DNA of 64,000 nt from Diphasiastrum complanatum (Eukaryota > Streptophyta > Lycopodiopsida > Lycopodiales > Lycopodiaceae), in NCBI GenBank assembly GCA_029204225.1, contig CM055095.1, positions 14,232,049 through 14,296,048 on the forward strand, in the 5' to 3' direction. The position numbers and the translations under genes were made by a program. The notes below the pieces were generated by a model. It did no database searches and was not told where the DNA came from. It saw only the letters and a program-made list of their open reading frames with translations. Positions 1-9,899 of the stretch are shown piece by piece. Positions within the stretch are counted from its first letter, which is position 1; the number at the start of each line of letters is the position of its first letter.

Positions 1-3000
1 ATTTGATCAAGTGCATATTTCTTGGGTATCCATTAGATTATAAGTCTTACAAAGTCTACAATATGCAAACTAGTAAGGCATTTATTAGTAATCCAACATA
101 ATTTACATAGTTTGCAAGCTCCCGCTTTCGATATTAAGATTAGACAATCCACTCAATGTACGTGCAAAGAAACATATATATAGCTATTCTTACCACAAGT
201 GATATAGTCGTACATACACTTGCATAAGACATTTTTGTATCTCAATGATAAAATCTATTTTGGATAACATTCCTTATATATGATATGAAGCTAGTGCACA
301 AAATACTCTTACCTTCAACACTACTTTAGTTCTCTTGTTTGCTAAAACTCTTTTTCAACAAGCAATAGTGCAAAAACAAATCATAGCAAAAATTGACACT
401 AAAGCATGCCAAAACAAGGTCATAGGAGAAGTAGACTATAATACAATTTTTGTGCTTTGGATACTCTTTAATTTTGGTAAGTTTGACAATATTTGATCTT
501 GGTAGGCTAGATTTGCAAGTACATGAAGATTTTGAGACAATCGATGAATTATAGTTTCACAAAAATGTTTTATGTATTGAGTTCTCACAAAAGAGTGGAG
601 CAACTGCAATGGCTACAAAAGAAGACCACAAGATGGTCATAGACAACACAATATTATCAATAGAGAAAATTGCATGTCATCAATGTGTTCATCAATGATG
701 AGGTCTTTGTAATGGGTATTCTTTGGACCAATTGCATCACATCGCTCAACATCCTTTTACAATCAGAATTGTGACATTTGATTCAATGAATCCTTACCCA
801 ATAATTACCTAGTGATTTTAAAAAAAATCTGGTCACAGGGCATGCCATCTCACATGAATTTATGCTGTCAATCCTAAGATGAATTTTATTTCCATGAAAC
901 AATTTTGATATCCCAGCTTGTCAAACTATTGTATAGATCCATCTGTGATTGTCAAATTGTTGTATGGAAGGAAACATCCCGCACAGGTTATAGACAACTT
1001 TCGTCAATTCTACACATGTAACATGACAATCCATGCAATGTTGTGGTTGATATTAGAATATGAAGACACGTCTACTGAATTTGAGCAGATAGGCAATCAT
1101 CCCTCTATACTTTTTTCAAAAAAAAGAACTTATAGAAAAGTTGCAAATGTTAATAGGCTAAAACAGGCCTTTATGATGCATACTGATCTGGTAAATTTAA
1201 TAAAAATGTTAAGAATCATCTTCAACACAACATAAAGGAGTATACTTGTTTCCTTGTTGGGCAAAACGTCTTGAGGTTTAGCTTCTCAAAATCCTGATGT
1301 AACTAACTTTCAGTCAAGGCGAAAAAAAGGATCATATTGCCTCTGCTTGCAGAGTCTTGGAAGAGATCTGGTTTTTTCGTAATCCTCGTGTATCCAATTT
1401 TCAGTCAAGGGCTTAAGACATCAAATGACCATCTGGAAAGATGATATTTTCGAATGACAATAAAAAAGCGCAGCAGATCAAAGCATGCATCTTGATGTTT
1501 AAGGTGTATGATCTTACATGAAGTCTGAAAATATCTAGAAAACATGCATCTTCGAATGATTGTATCTGCTTGTGCAATCAATCATGCATACCTGAAAAAG
1601 TGTTCATAGCATAATGCATATGAAACATGCCTAAATACTCAGGCAGTTGAAAGCATGTAATCTGTCAGACAATGCATAGAGCATAGACTGTATGCTTTAA
1701 CATGCCCACTCAAATCATCAATGCCTAGTTAGAGTTGAATAAATATAGTTATTTAAAATCAACTTCCATTTGCATGTACAAGATTATATCCTTAAGCCAA
1801 TCAAATCCTCATTGAAACTTAATATGTACTCATCTATCAGGTAGATCAAACAATATCAAAGCGAGAGAGATAGTGATTCAGAAAAATGCACTACATAAAA
1901 TATATAAGATATCTTGTGTTACAAAAACTGCCAGGCAACATCTTCTGCCAACTTTCAGGTCATTCACATAAAAGTAAACCAATGTGCTAAGTTGGAGGAC
2001 GGAATCTGCGCAGAATTAGAACAATAAAACTCTAATTGATGTGCGGCCGTACTTTCTCAAAATCATAAGAAAAGATACACGTGATCTGACTTTGGTTTTA
2101 CTCTAATGCTGGCTGGGGTGCCTCAGAGAATGGAGCTTCAGCAATAAGAAATAACTGAAGGGGAATCCATGTCACATCATTAGCAACAGAGATGCGAAGC
2201 AATGTCAAACTACATGTCCATTGTTAAGAGTACCAATACTATGGGACTAGACTCCAAAAAATTGGACATACAGTCGCAATAAAATCCAGAACTGTATGTC
2301 AATTCAGCATGATCAAATGAAAGATTAGGGGAACAAAAACTTGAATTACATTCGCCATCAACTAATTAAAAACATTACCATAACTTGTAGTTGGTGAAGG
2401 GCAAGACTAGAATGATAGATATTGGCCAACCTAGGGAATAATTTCAGGCGTTAGTACTCTTAAATATAAACTTATTGAAGAGAAAATTTCAGAGCCTTCG
2501 AAAAGAGAACATTAATCTTCAAAGCAGAATCCTTTATTATCTTATTGGCAACACTTTATTGAACTTAGTCTCATTTCTTGCATTGTGATTTCAATGATCA
2601 GAATAACTTTCATTATGTTAAGTCAGTTAGCAATATCATATACTATAATGACCCGACTACTATCTATGCAAGACTCTGCCATTAAAGAGGTGAATCAAAT
2701 CATTCAAGCTCTTGCATGATGTATAATGCACCAAAGAAGTCAAGTTAACATTGTACATAATTTTGTGAATATTTCAGCACTTACCAAATCATATTGTAAG
2801 AGCCTCAGATTTCGGAATTTTCAGACAAGAGCTGAAGGGGAATCCGTTGATCTCATCCTTAGCGCACTACTACGATGCACGATAATAACTGGAAATTCAA
2901 TATAAATGTACAGACAACATTTCTTCAAAGAAAAGAATGTAAGAGCGTGGCAACGAGCTATATACAAAATGGAGGCTAAAATATTATAAGATGAGTAAAC

Positions 3001-4265
3001 TCGATACAGAAATAGACACCTAGCTTCAATTTAAGAACACCATGATTCAGCACATAGATAGACTTCTGATCAGCTGTCATAAATTTCAATCCTGTATGAT
3101 CCTCAAGCAAATGTTTGTATTGACAACACAATGGCAGAAGATTGATAATGTTTGTCTGTAACTCACAGATATCGTTGTTAATACATACTAATATATGAAA
3201 AGGCAAAACAAAGAGATCTGCACTCTTTAACTTCATGAAATCGAGCTTCATATTTTCCACTCTCGACGCCGACATGTTTAGCATAGATAAAGACTATGGC
3301 ATGCGCACTACCATCCATCTTGGGTCATATAAAGCGAAAGTTTAAGCCACATTCAGAAACCCCTATTCAAAGTTATTTTCACAATCCATACAAAAAATAA
3401 CACATACAAATTTATATACCCTATCCATGTATGAACAGCAATATTACAGAGTTTGAGCTTTAAATAATCTAAGATTGGTTAGGAAAGTTCTATCCGAACG
3501 AGACAATTTTTTTCTCTTCGAGAAGCAAATATTATTTTCTTACAATACAGACAGGCCAATAACTTGCCCTTTATAAGAAGCAGCTGTGATTTTTCTTATG
3601 CTGTGTAGAAGAAAACGTACTGTATGCAAGATACAAAAAGAACTACCATAATTAGCCCAATTTTTTGCCCCTCAAACCAGAGCGTGGACGAATGCTCGAT
3701 ATATTAACAGGATGGAAAGAAACTAGCTCTATCAAGAAGTAAAAAGATTTGAAAAGAACAGAAAATATTCCAATTTCAAGCTTGTAACAAAAAAACTCAA
3801 AAGACAACCTCAAAAGACTTGACTTGGATGATCCAACAAAAAAAACGGATATGAAACAATTGCAGTTGTGATGGTAATGAGAAGGGCTTTCTCATTCCTG
3901 AGACGTAATGCAACGCCAAAGATATTGTGTATATGGAGCAGAATATTTAATCTCTGCCGCGGCGATGGCATAGCCATTGATTTGAGATGCTCATCAAGGC
4001 TTTAAAGCTGCGCCTCTAAAAACTAGGGTTTGCGCTTGGGCTGCCCTAGTATCAAGTAGCAAGCATTGTCTTAAAGAGCACACCCTCCTTATGTGACACC
4101 GAGTGAGAGTGAATAATTTATGTGATAACATCGTCATGGAGGAGAACCATATCTACTATTGGCTTTAGCTATAATAATATCCTGCTTTTATTAGAAATGA
4201 TGGGAAAACTGATGATCATACAAGAAGATTAAAGTATTTAAAATAATACCGAAGAACGGCAAAAA
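1..4265. other. Stretch with no recognisable gene
   Basis: This AT-rich stretch holds only short open frames, most without an ATG, and none matches a family I know. Around 4020-4050 a sequence like the CTAGGGTTT motif often seen near plant transcription starts is present, but no gene can be attached to it. I see no tRNA, rRNA or clear mobile-element end. Confidence 0.5.
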
Positions 4266-4534
4266 TGAATTAAGCTACCCAATAGTTAAGTGAAAATTCA
4301 AAATAGCGAGCTAATTGCTCAAAACCAACTGCTTGATGTAAATCACTAACTAAAATAGATCCATAGGTAATGCAGGAAGCTTTGAAGTAGCCGCTCCTAC
4401 AAACTAAGCTCGTCGAAGAATTGAAAGCGCCTGTGAACGTTGTAATGCAATAGAAATACGCTGACGGTAGAAAGAAACAATGACAGATAGTAAGGTAGTG
4501 CTTTGTCCTTGGAGTTTCACCATAAGCTCCGCAC

Positions 4535-5175
4535 ATAAAGATAAAAAATCATTAATTTTTTGTGAAGACAACCATATGTTTCCAAAACAAAGGGGATGAA
4601 ATCTTCACCAGGTGCACGATCATTATAATCTCGCTCCTTTTCTTGAGCTGCATGAGATGCAGCGGCCCCTTGCGTGGTGGAAGAACGACGAAGGAGGTAC
4701 TGACGAGAGGGATCAGCAATGACAATATCTCCTAGAGTACGAATTCCATCACGTGAGAGAACAAGGTCAACTCGTTGTCGAGAAGATTGCGAAGAAGACC
4801 CTGGTAAAATATGTGTCTGTTCTCGAACAACATGAAAACCACTATCATGAGCAATAGCAGCAAGGGCATCACGAATAGAATCATGTGAAATAATACGTTC
4901 TCCACCTGAGGGGCACCACATAAGATGAGTACCCAAGACACATGCCCATATGAACACTTAGAGATACCAATTAACATTGGATGTGGAAGTCCCAATCTGG
5001 TTCGAAGGGCAGTTATAAACGAATCATTGTTGAGTCGCAAGAGTGGAAGAACTGGACGTGCAAACAACCAAGCCCCTGCACCTGGACCAGCACAAGAAAG
5101 AAGACGAGCTCGAACTGCATCAGAAGGTGAATCATTGATAAGTTGACTGAAGGAATAAGAGTGAAGATGCTTCAT
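4535..5175 (-). pseudogene. C-terminal restriction-like endonuclease region of the non-LTR element
   Basis: One frame (5175 downwards) reads 'GPGAGAWLFARPVLP' and 'FITALRTRLGLPHP'. A frame change inside the Cys/His block leads to 'LGTHLMWCPSGGERIISHD', then 'HDSIRDALAAIAHDSGF', then 'RQRVDLVLSRDGIRTLGD' and 'IVIADP'. The spacing of Asp in VDLVL and in GDIVIADP, with a downstream AAQEKE, resembles a PD-(D/E)XK nuclease core. A Cys/His block placed just before it is the arrangement known for restriction-like endonucleases of R2/NeSL-type elements. The nuclease call is by motif only. Confidence 0.6.
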
Positions 5176-5499
5176 AATAGTCTTCTGAAAAACTAGTCGC
5201 TAATTTGTTACCAAATATTCGAAGGGAGGCACAAAAGGCTGTATAAGCGGTGGAAGTAAACCTCGAGCAATGCGAAGAGCATGTTGAAAATCAAAATGCC
5301 AGTCTCCACATGAGCTACCGTATCAAGAAGAAGATGCATGTTACCCTGCTAAAACCGGGAAGCTAGTGCAGAGGCAACAAGAGCCCAACTTCCGAGAAAA
5401 ACAGCTGGTGCGATGCAAGCAGGAGATACTAGGCCAACACCACCAGAAGAGGCATGAAGAGAAATTTTCCGTTTAGAAAACTGACCTTCACAGGTGTCA

Positions 5500-7052
5500 A
5501 AGGTTCATGCCCCAAAAGGCGACCAAATACGCCCAGTAAAGTATCATCAAAATCCCGAAGTAGGATAATATGTCAGGCGAAGGAGAAACGCAACGTAGAA
5601 GATAGCTAGGACGTTGAGTAAAGCATTGAGTGAGAATTCCAAATGCAACCTGAGAATTTCCAAGATTTGACAACAAATCAGAATGAAGAGCAAATCCATC
5701 TAGAGCTTCTCGCATAAATGAAACGACATATCCAAAAAAACCAATGGGAACACCCAATGCCTTAATCCCAAGCTGAGGAGTATTGAAACCTTCAGGTAAG
5801 GAGAAATCCATTGGAAGGCCTTTTGGGCACCAAGCAACGAACTTAGACCTGTTCACTGTAAGCCCAATAAAAAAAAAGTTGAGCTGAGAAATGCAAAAAA
5901 GCAAGGACGACTTCACTAGCAGGCCCCACAATATGAGTATCATCTGCAATAGAGGGGAATAAACAGGAGGAAAAAGCTGAAGCTGTAGCACGCAATGCGC
6001 GATAATGTGCCAAAGCAAAGAGAGGACCACCTAAGGGATCTCCCTGTCGAGTTCCTTCAGCGGAAGAAATGACGGTAACATCATCAGTACAAGAAGCATG
6101 ACTAAAGTATAAAGGAGAACTTTTAGAATAGAAGCTCCGCAAAAAGAATGAGCATGGCAAGTGGATCCTGAGCACCACGAAGTTCTTGAAAGATAGCCGT
6201 CCGAGAAACTAAATTGAAAGCAGTAGCAACATCAACTTGTAAAACTACCCAGTCATGATGAATATCGAAAATAGCACGTAAAGCATGAACGACTGTCTCA
6301 CAATCGCCAAGAGTAGCACACCCAAATTGAAACGGAAGAAGATGAGCATGAAACGCATCTCGAAACTGAAAACAAAGTGCCCTTGCCACCAACTTGTATA
6401 AACATTCACCCACTGCAATTGGACGCACACCTCCAGAAGCTTTATCTAATGCTAAAAGACGAGCGACACCTAAAATATGAGCCACTGAAGACAGAATCTG
6501 CCTAGATGCAATGAAAGAGCACACCTTGAAGAGAAGATCAAAGCCACTAGCATAATCATTTGGAAAAAAACAATCACGTAGATGCTCAAAAACCATTCCT
6601 GAAGGCCCACCAACTGAGAGGCGATGACTACGCAAAAAAGCTTTCATAAAATGAACTTCTGCAAGTTGAAGATCGGAGTCAGGCTGAAAGTCTTCCACAA
6701 ATAAAGAAAGAGAATCACTCGCATGGGGATGAAGCTGTTCCAATGCCTGAATAGTTGTAGAAGAAGCTGTTGCTGAAATTGAGGGAGCAAGAGCGTGTAC
6801 ATCCTGAGAAAATTCACCAACTTGTCCAAGCAAAATACAACGACGTAGACGACTATGAATAGGAATGGATCTCAAGTCTGAACCTGGATTAAACTCTCGT
6901 TTTTTTGCAAGTGCATTGCAATGAAGAAAAATCTCCTCTTGTAAATTTTGCCAATCACCTGACATGAAATGCCGAATTCTGTTGCGAGTTTCCCGATGAC
7001 CTGCTTCACCACCTCTAGGAAGAAGAGGCAAACACCAAAGGAGAAAGAGCAA
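5500..7052 (-). pseudogene. Reverse transcriptase domain of the non-LTR element (frameshifted)
   Basis: From 7052 to 6123 one open frame carries the start of the domain: 'GGPSGMVFEHLRD', then 'LLALDKASGGVRPIAVGE', then 'LQVDVATAFN' with the first catalytic Asp near 6233. After a frameshift near 6150 the next frame (to 5843) carries 'EGTRQGDPLGGPLFALAHY' and 'IADDTHIVGP', with the catalytic ADD at about 5939-5947. A third frame (6030-5497) continues with 'FIGLTVNRSKFVAW' and 'ALGVPIG', matching the thumb side. Both catalytic Asp motifs are kept, so decay seems fairly recent in the core. The element family, not a host function, explains the sequence. Confidence 0.8.
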
Positions 7053-7291
7053 AAAAGTATGCCAAGTTCTCGATATCAGAAGGATTGGTAGCTTAACGGG
7101 TTAAAGGTAGTCGAAGAGCTCTTTGAACGTCAAGGCGAAGGGCCATAGGAATGCAGGCATAAAGGCGTGGACGAGAGAAACCAAGATAAAAGGATTCCAA
7201 AATATCAAGATTGGCCCACGGGAGGAGAAAGTGGAGCTGGATGTGGGGTTTGGACAGATTCTAAAAGGGAAGCTCATTGTTGGAAAGCAGT

Positions 7292-7354
7292 ACAAGCATT
7301 TTGATGCCTGGAAAGGCCTGCACCCTGCATATATGAACGTCCACATCCTGGACA
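7292..7354 (-). pseudogene. N-terminal C2HC zinc finger of the non-LTR element
   Basis: The minus strand reads CPGCGRSYMQGAGLSRH and ends with a further Cys, giving the spacing C-x2-C-x12-H-x3-C. The 'CPxCGRxF...GLxRH' form is typical of the DNA-binding fingers at the N-terminus of R2-like retrotransposons. A stop codon follows nine codons downstream, and the linker continues in another frame. It would bind target DNA in an active element. Confidence 0.7.
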
Positions 7355-7877
7355 AGGTACACGAGAGGGTGGAGGTATAGGATTCTACGAGGATGACAAA
7401 GGGGAATAAGAAACAGAAGAACGAATATGTTGGGGGACGATATGGTGCAAACGAAGGAAGATATTTAACAATTGGTGATTCATGGCGAGGACGATTAGAG
7501 AGACGTGGGGATGGAATGGATGGTGAAGCAGGTCTCTTTTTGTGTTGATTTGCACTTTGATCCATACTCTGAATGCCCGCATTGCCATCATCCAATGAAA
7601 ATAGTTGAGATGCCCAAAATAGAAGTCTTGTAATCCGTTGTGAAGAGATGGTACTTGAGTTTTTTTGTATACGTTCTGTGAAGAGGTGTGGACTATCTCC
7701 ACATGCATGCAAAGAAAGGAAGTTGTTTTTATCTCGTTGAGCAAACTACAATTCTGCATGCAAGGTCGTAGTGAGTTATCTAGCAGCAAACAATCGTTGC
7801 TATCTATTGCATCTTGATTGTTGTCTCAGGAATGATTGTTTCTTAGAACAACAACCTTCTAAGCGCTAATAGACACT

Positions 7878-8099
7878 TCAACTTCTAGCCTCGGATGTTG
7901 AAAAATGATGAATATTCTGGATTGCTGTCCGTACTTCAAACAATTTGTTGCCTGGGAACGCTGCTGAAAACACGGATTCTATAGATTTTTTGGCATGCTT
8001 CATTAGCTCATAGTCGTTGCCTGAAATTTGGGCCCAATATACCCTATTGTCTCTGAGCAAATTTTGTAATCCTTGGGATCTGTCATGATTCTGTATCAA
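7878..8099 (-). CDS. Unrecognised exon-like open frame
   Basis: An open frame of about 73 codons without an ATG reads 'RVYWAQISGNDYELMKHAKK' and 'SIESVFSAAFPGNKLFEV'. It is preceded by CTGACAG, a fair splice acceptor, and contains GAAGTACGG, a fair donor, so about 7938-8099 could be an internal exon on the minus strand. The composition looks like real protein and not like the surrounding repeats. I do not recognise the family and found no flanking exons. It could equally be a captured gene fragment next to the retrotransposon. Confidence 0.2.
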   Translation of the reverse strand: MIQNHDRSQGLQNLLRDNRVYWAQISGNDYELMKHAKKSIESVFSAAFPGNKLFEVRTAIQNIHHFSTSEARS

Positions 8100-8631
8100 C
8101 TGTCAGTCACGATGCTTAGAATAGTGTCATTCTGAAAAAATATCCTTGCACCTTCATGACTGCAAAACTGGTCGCTGCTATGTAGTAAATTTTTTGAGGA
8201 AAGATGCATGCAAACAAAGATGCAAACTGGTCGCTACTGTCCTGCAAACTGGTCGCTTAGAGCCTACACGTAGATGCTGCTATTCCTTTTCCATAACCGG
8301 TCCTACTGTTGTTTTGGAGGAGGACGACTCTCGAGCCAAAATTGAATAGAGCTGCGTGTGCATGGCTTCAACTATTGACAAGTGTACCAGGCCTCCGGAT
8401 AGCCATGTGCCTCTCGAGTCTCAGCTCCGTTTATGAGAACAAGAGTTTGATAAAATTTGTGTGGGTGAATTAGAATCGTGGATAGAATGATTCGTGAATC
8501 AGATCAGCAAATCTTTTCAAAAGATCAGCTAATATATGTATATATGTTCCCACAATTTTGAAAAAAATTGTAATTCACCAATTTGCGCTTGACACGGAGA
8601 CAATGTACACACCACTGGCCAGTATGTGCAC

Positions 8632-8717
8632 GACATATGTCTCGCCACATCAACATGTTTCAACACATGCTGCGCGACACGTGTCTAAATTTTTTTTCAG
8701 CCATACTGACACGTGTC
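8632..8717. promoter_or_regulatory. Cluster of GACAYRTGTC palindromes including two G-boxes
   Basis: Perfect 10-bp palindromes lie at 8632-8641 (GACATATGTC), 8676-8685 and 8708-8717 (both GACACGTGTC). The latter two contain CACGTG, the plant G-box bound by bZIP and bHLH factors. No host gene start is visible nearby, so a regulatory role is inference. Confidence 0.35.
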
Positions 8718-8778
8718 CGGCAGAGAGTATGGCCCACATCTGGCCATGCATTGTCACATTGCAACATGTGTCAATTGG

Positions 8779-8782
<4 letters not shown>

Positions 8783-8842
<60 letters not shown>

Positions 8843-8934
8843 TCTCCCTCGCTTCGCTCCTCTGCTCCCTCGCTCTCTCTCACTCTCCCTCGCTCCTCTG
8901 TCCCCTCGCTCTCTCTCGCTCCCTCGCTCCTCTG

Positions 8935-8991
<57 letters not shown>

Positions 8992-8997
8992 CCCCCC
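8783..8997. repeat. Two (CT)n arrays with a CT-rich spacer
   Basis: (TC)n runs from 8783 to 8839 and again from about 8942 to 8989, ending in a run of C to 8997. The spacer is also pyrimidine-rich and made of imperfect 'CTCCCTCGCTCCTCTG' units, so the whole block is a decayed polypyrimidine tract. Confidence 0.9.
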
Positions 8998-9104
8998 TTT
9001 ATCTATGTTTGTTGTCTTTCTATGCATATTGTTCTATGTCCCTATCTCTGATTTGAACTGCTTTGTCAAAACATTTTCTTTCTTCTGAATGCAGAATACA
9101 CACG

Positions 9105-9715
9105 CCGGAAGCACGTCCAAACATCCAGGTCGTGGGCGTGGGACACCACCATCGAAGGTGAAAAAGATGAATTCGCCAAACATGAAGTATCTGGAACTTA
9201 GCATCACAGTTGGTTGTGGAGGGGGTGACGTTGACGTTCGCTTGCTACCTTTGCTACGTTGACGTCACGCTTGCTACCTTTGCTACAACAGTTCCTGACG
9301 GATAAATGTGTAGTTGGGGTGTGTGCTTTGGAGAGGGGAGGCACACGGATGCACTTGCATTTTCAAATGACTTGTCGAATCATGGCCACCAGTGCGAAAA
9401 CCGTGAACCTGCAGATTAAGCACCAGTTGGGTTGGGATGTGCAAGCACCAACAGGAGCTCTGGTCATGTGCAAGACACTCACACAGAAGGGTTTGCACAC
9501 ATTCCATGGTATGGTAGGCTACTGTTTGAAGGATTTCGAAAGTCTCATTTCCAAGTTGCATTGCACAATGTAAAAAAACTGACGATCTCGAGCTTGGGAA
9601 AGAGCTTTATGCGAAGCTGGGGTCTTTTGAAGTGAAGAACAGAGTCTGCTTGACTCCGTGCAATGTGTTTGAAAGGGCGTTCATTTACAACCTGTTCTAT
9701 GGAAAGCGTAAGCTG
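9105..9715 (+). pseudogene. HUH Rep-like endonuclease gene remnant
   Basis: Across three frames the plus strand encodes pieces of a rolling-circle-type Rep protein. A basic lead (about 9105-9190) is followed by a beta-strand-like 'KYLELSITV', then 'VVGVCALERGG' and 'MHLHFQ', where HLH is the metal-binding HUH motif (9352-9360). Next comes 'GYCLKD', a Y-x-x-K motif with its Tyr at 9520-9522, then 'ELYAKLGSFEVKNRV' and 'NVFERAFIYNLFY'. HUH plus YxxK is the signature of Rep nucleases used by CRESS-DNA viruses and by eukaryotic rolling-circle transposons such as replitrons. A 28/29-bp duplication and at least two frameshifts inactivate it. No helicase domain is visible. I favour a transposon origin over a viral one because the context is all mobile elements, but this is not proven. 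Confidence 0.6.
9230..9286 (+). repeat. 28/29-bp tandem duplication in the Rep-like gene
   Basis: The unit at 9230-9257 is repeated at 9258-9286 with one extra base and a substitution near its start. It shifts the frame between the first beta-strand block and the HUH block, and so is one of the breaks in the gene. Confidence 0.85.
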
Positions 9716-9786
9716 CCCGGGCGCTCCCTCGTCGCGCTTTCTCCCCCCATGCCCCCCCCCGTTCCCGCTGCTCTGACATTCAAATT

Positions 9787-9806
9787 GCCCGCCCACTTGG
9801 GCGGGC
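9787..9806. repeat. Perfect GC-rich hairpin downstream of the Rep-like gene
   Basis: GCCCGCCCA at 9787-9795 and TGGGCGGGC at 9798-9806 form a 9-bp perfect stem with a 2-base loop. It lies about 75 bp past the last Rep-like codons. Rolling-circle elements often carry hairpins near nicking or termination sites, but linking it to the Rep fragment is inference. Confidence 0.6.
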
Positions 9807-9899
9807 TCACATTGCGTGGGGATCTGCATTTCTTGGCTCTGCACTGTCTCTCGCTCATCCTGTGCCATCGATGTTGATCGCAAGCCTCAGCTGGCTGCT

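Larger units (their letters stand above)
4510..7715 (-). mobile_element. Decayed non-LTR retrotransposon with R2-like layout (zinc finger, RT, restriction-like endonuclease)
   Basis: Reading on the minus strand, pieces in three frames line up into one protein. First comes a proline/serine-rich N-terminus (about 7400-7700), then a C2HC zinc finger (7292-7354), a linker, reverse transcriptase motifs (about 6530-5500), a conserved 'GGVGLVS..FLGSWA' block (about 5460-5390), and a C-terminal Cys/His block followed by a PD-(D/E)XK-like region (about 4930-4540). Zinc finger first and endonuclease last is the order known for R2, R4 and NeSL-type non-LTR elements, whereas L1-type LINEs of flowering plants carry an N-terminal APE endonuclease. 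Several frameshifts and stops make this copy dead. No poly(A) tail or target-site duplication could be fixed, so both ends are approximate. Confidence 0.75.

Noticed and set aside
918-1235. 105-codon open frame on the plus strand
   Set aside because: It starts at TTG, has no ATG at its beginning, no recognisable family and no splice or promoter context.
3840-3910. Possible C/D-box small nucleolar RNA (GTGATGG ... CTGA)
   Set aside because: The C box is imperfect, there is no terminal stem and no guide match could be tested.
7123-7380. 85-codon plus-strand frame with protein-like composition
   Set aside because: It is antisense to the zinc finger and linker of the non-LTR element.
9105-9715. 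Reading the Rep-like gene as an integrated geminivirus or other CRESS-DNA virus
   Set aside because: The motifs alone cannot separate virus from transposon. No coat protein, stem-loop nonanucleotide or helicase domain is seen, and the neighbourhood is transposon-rich.
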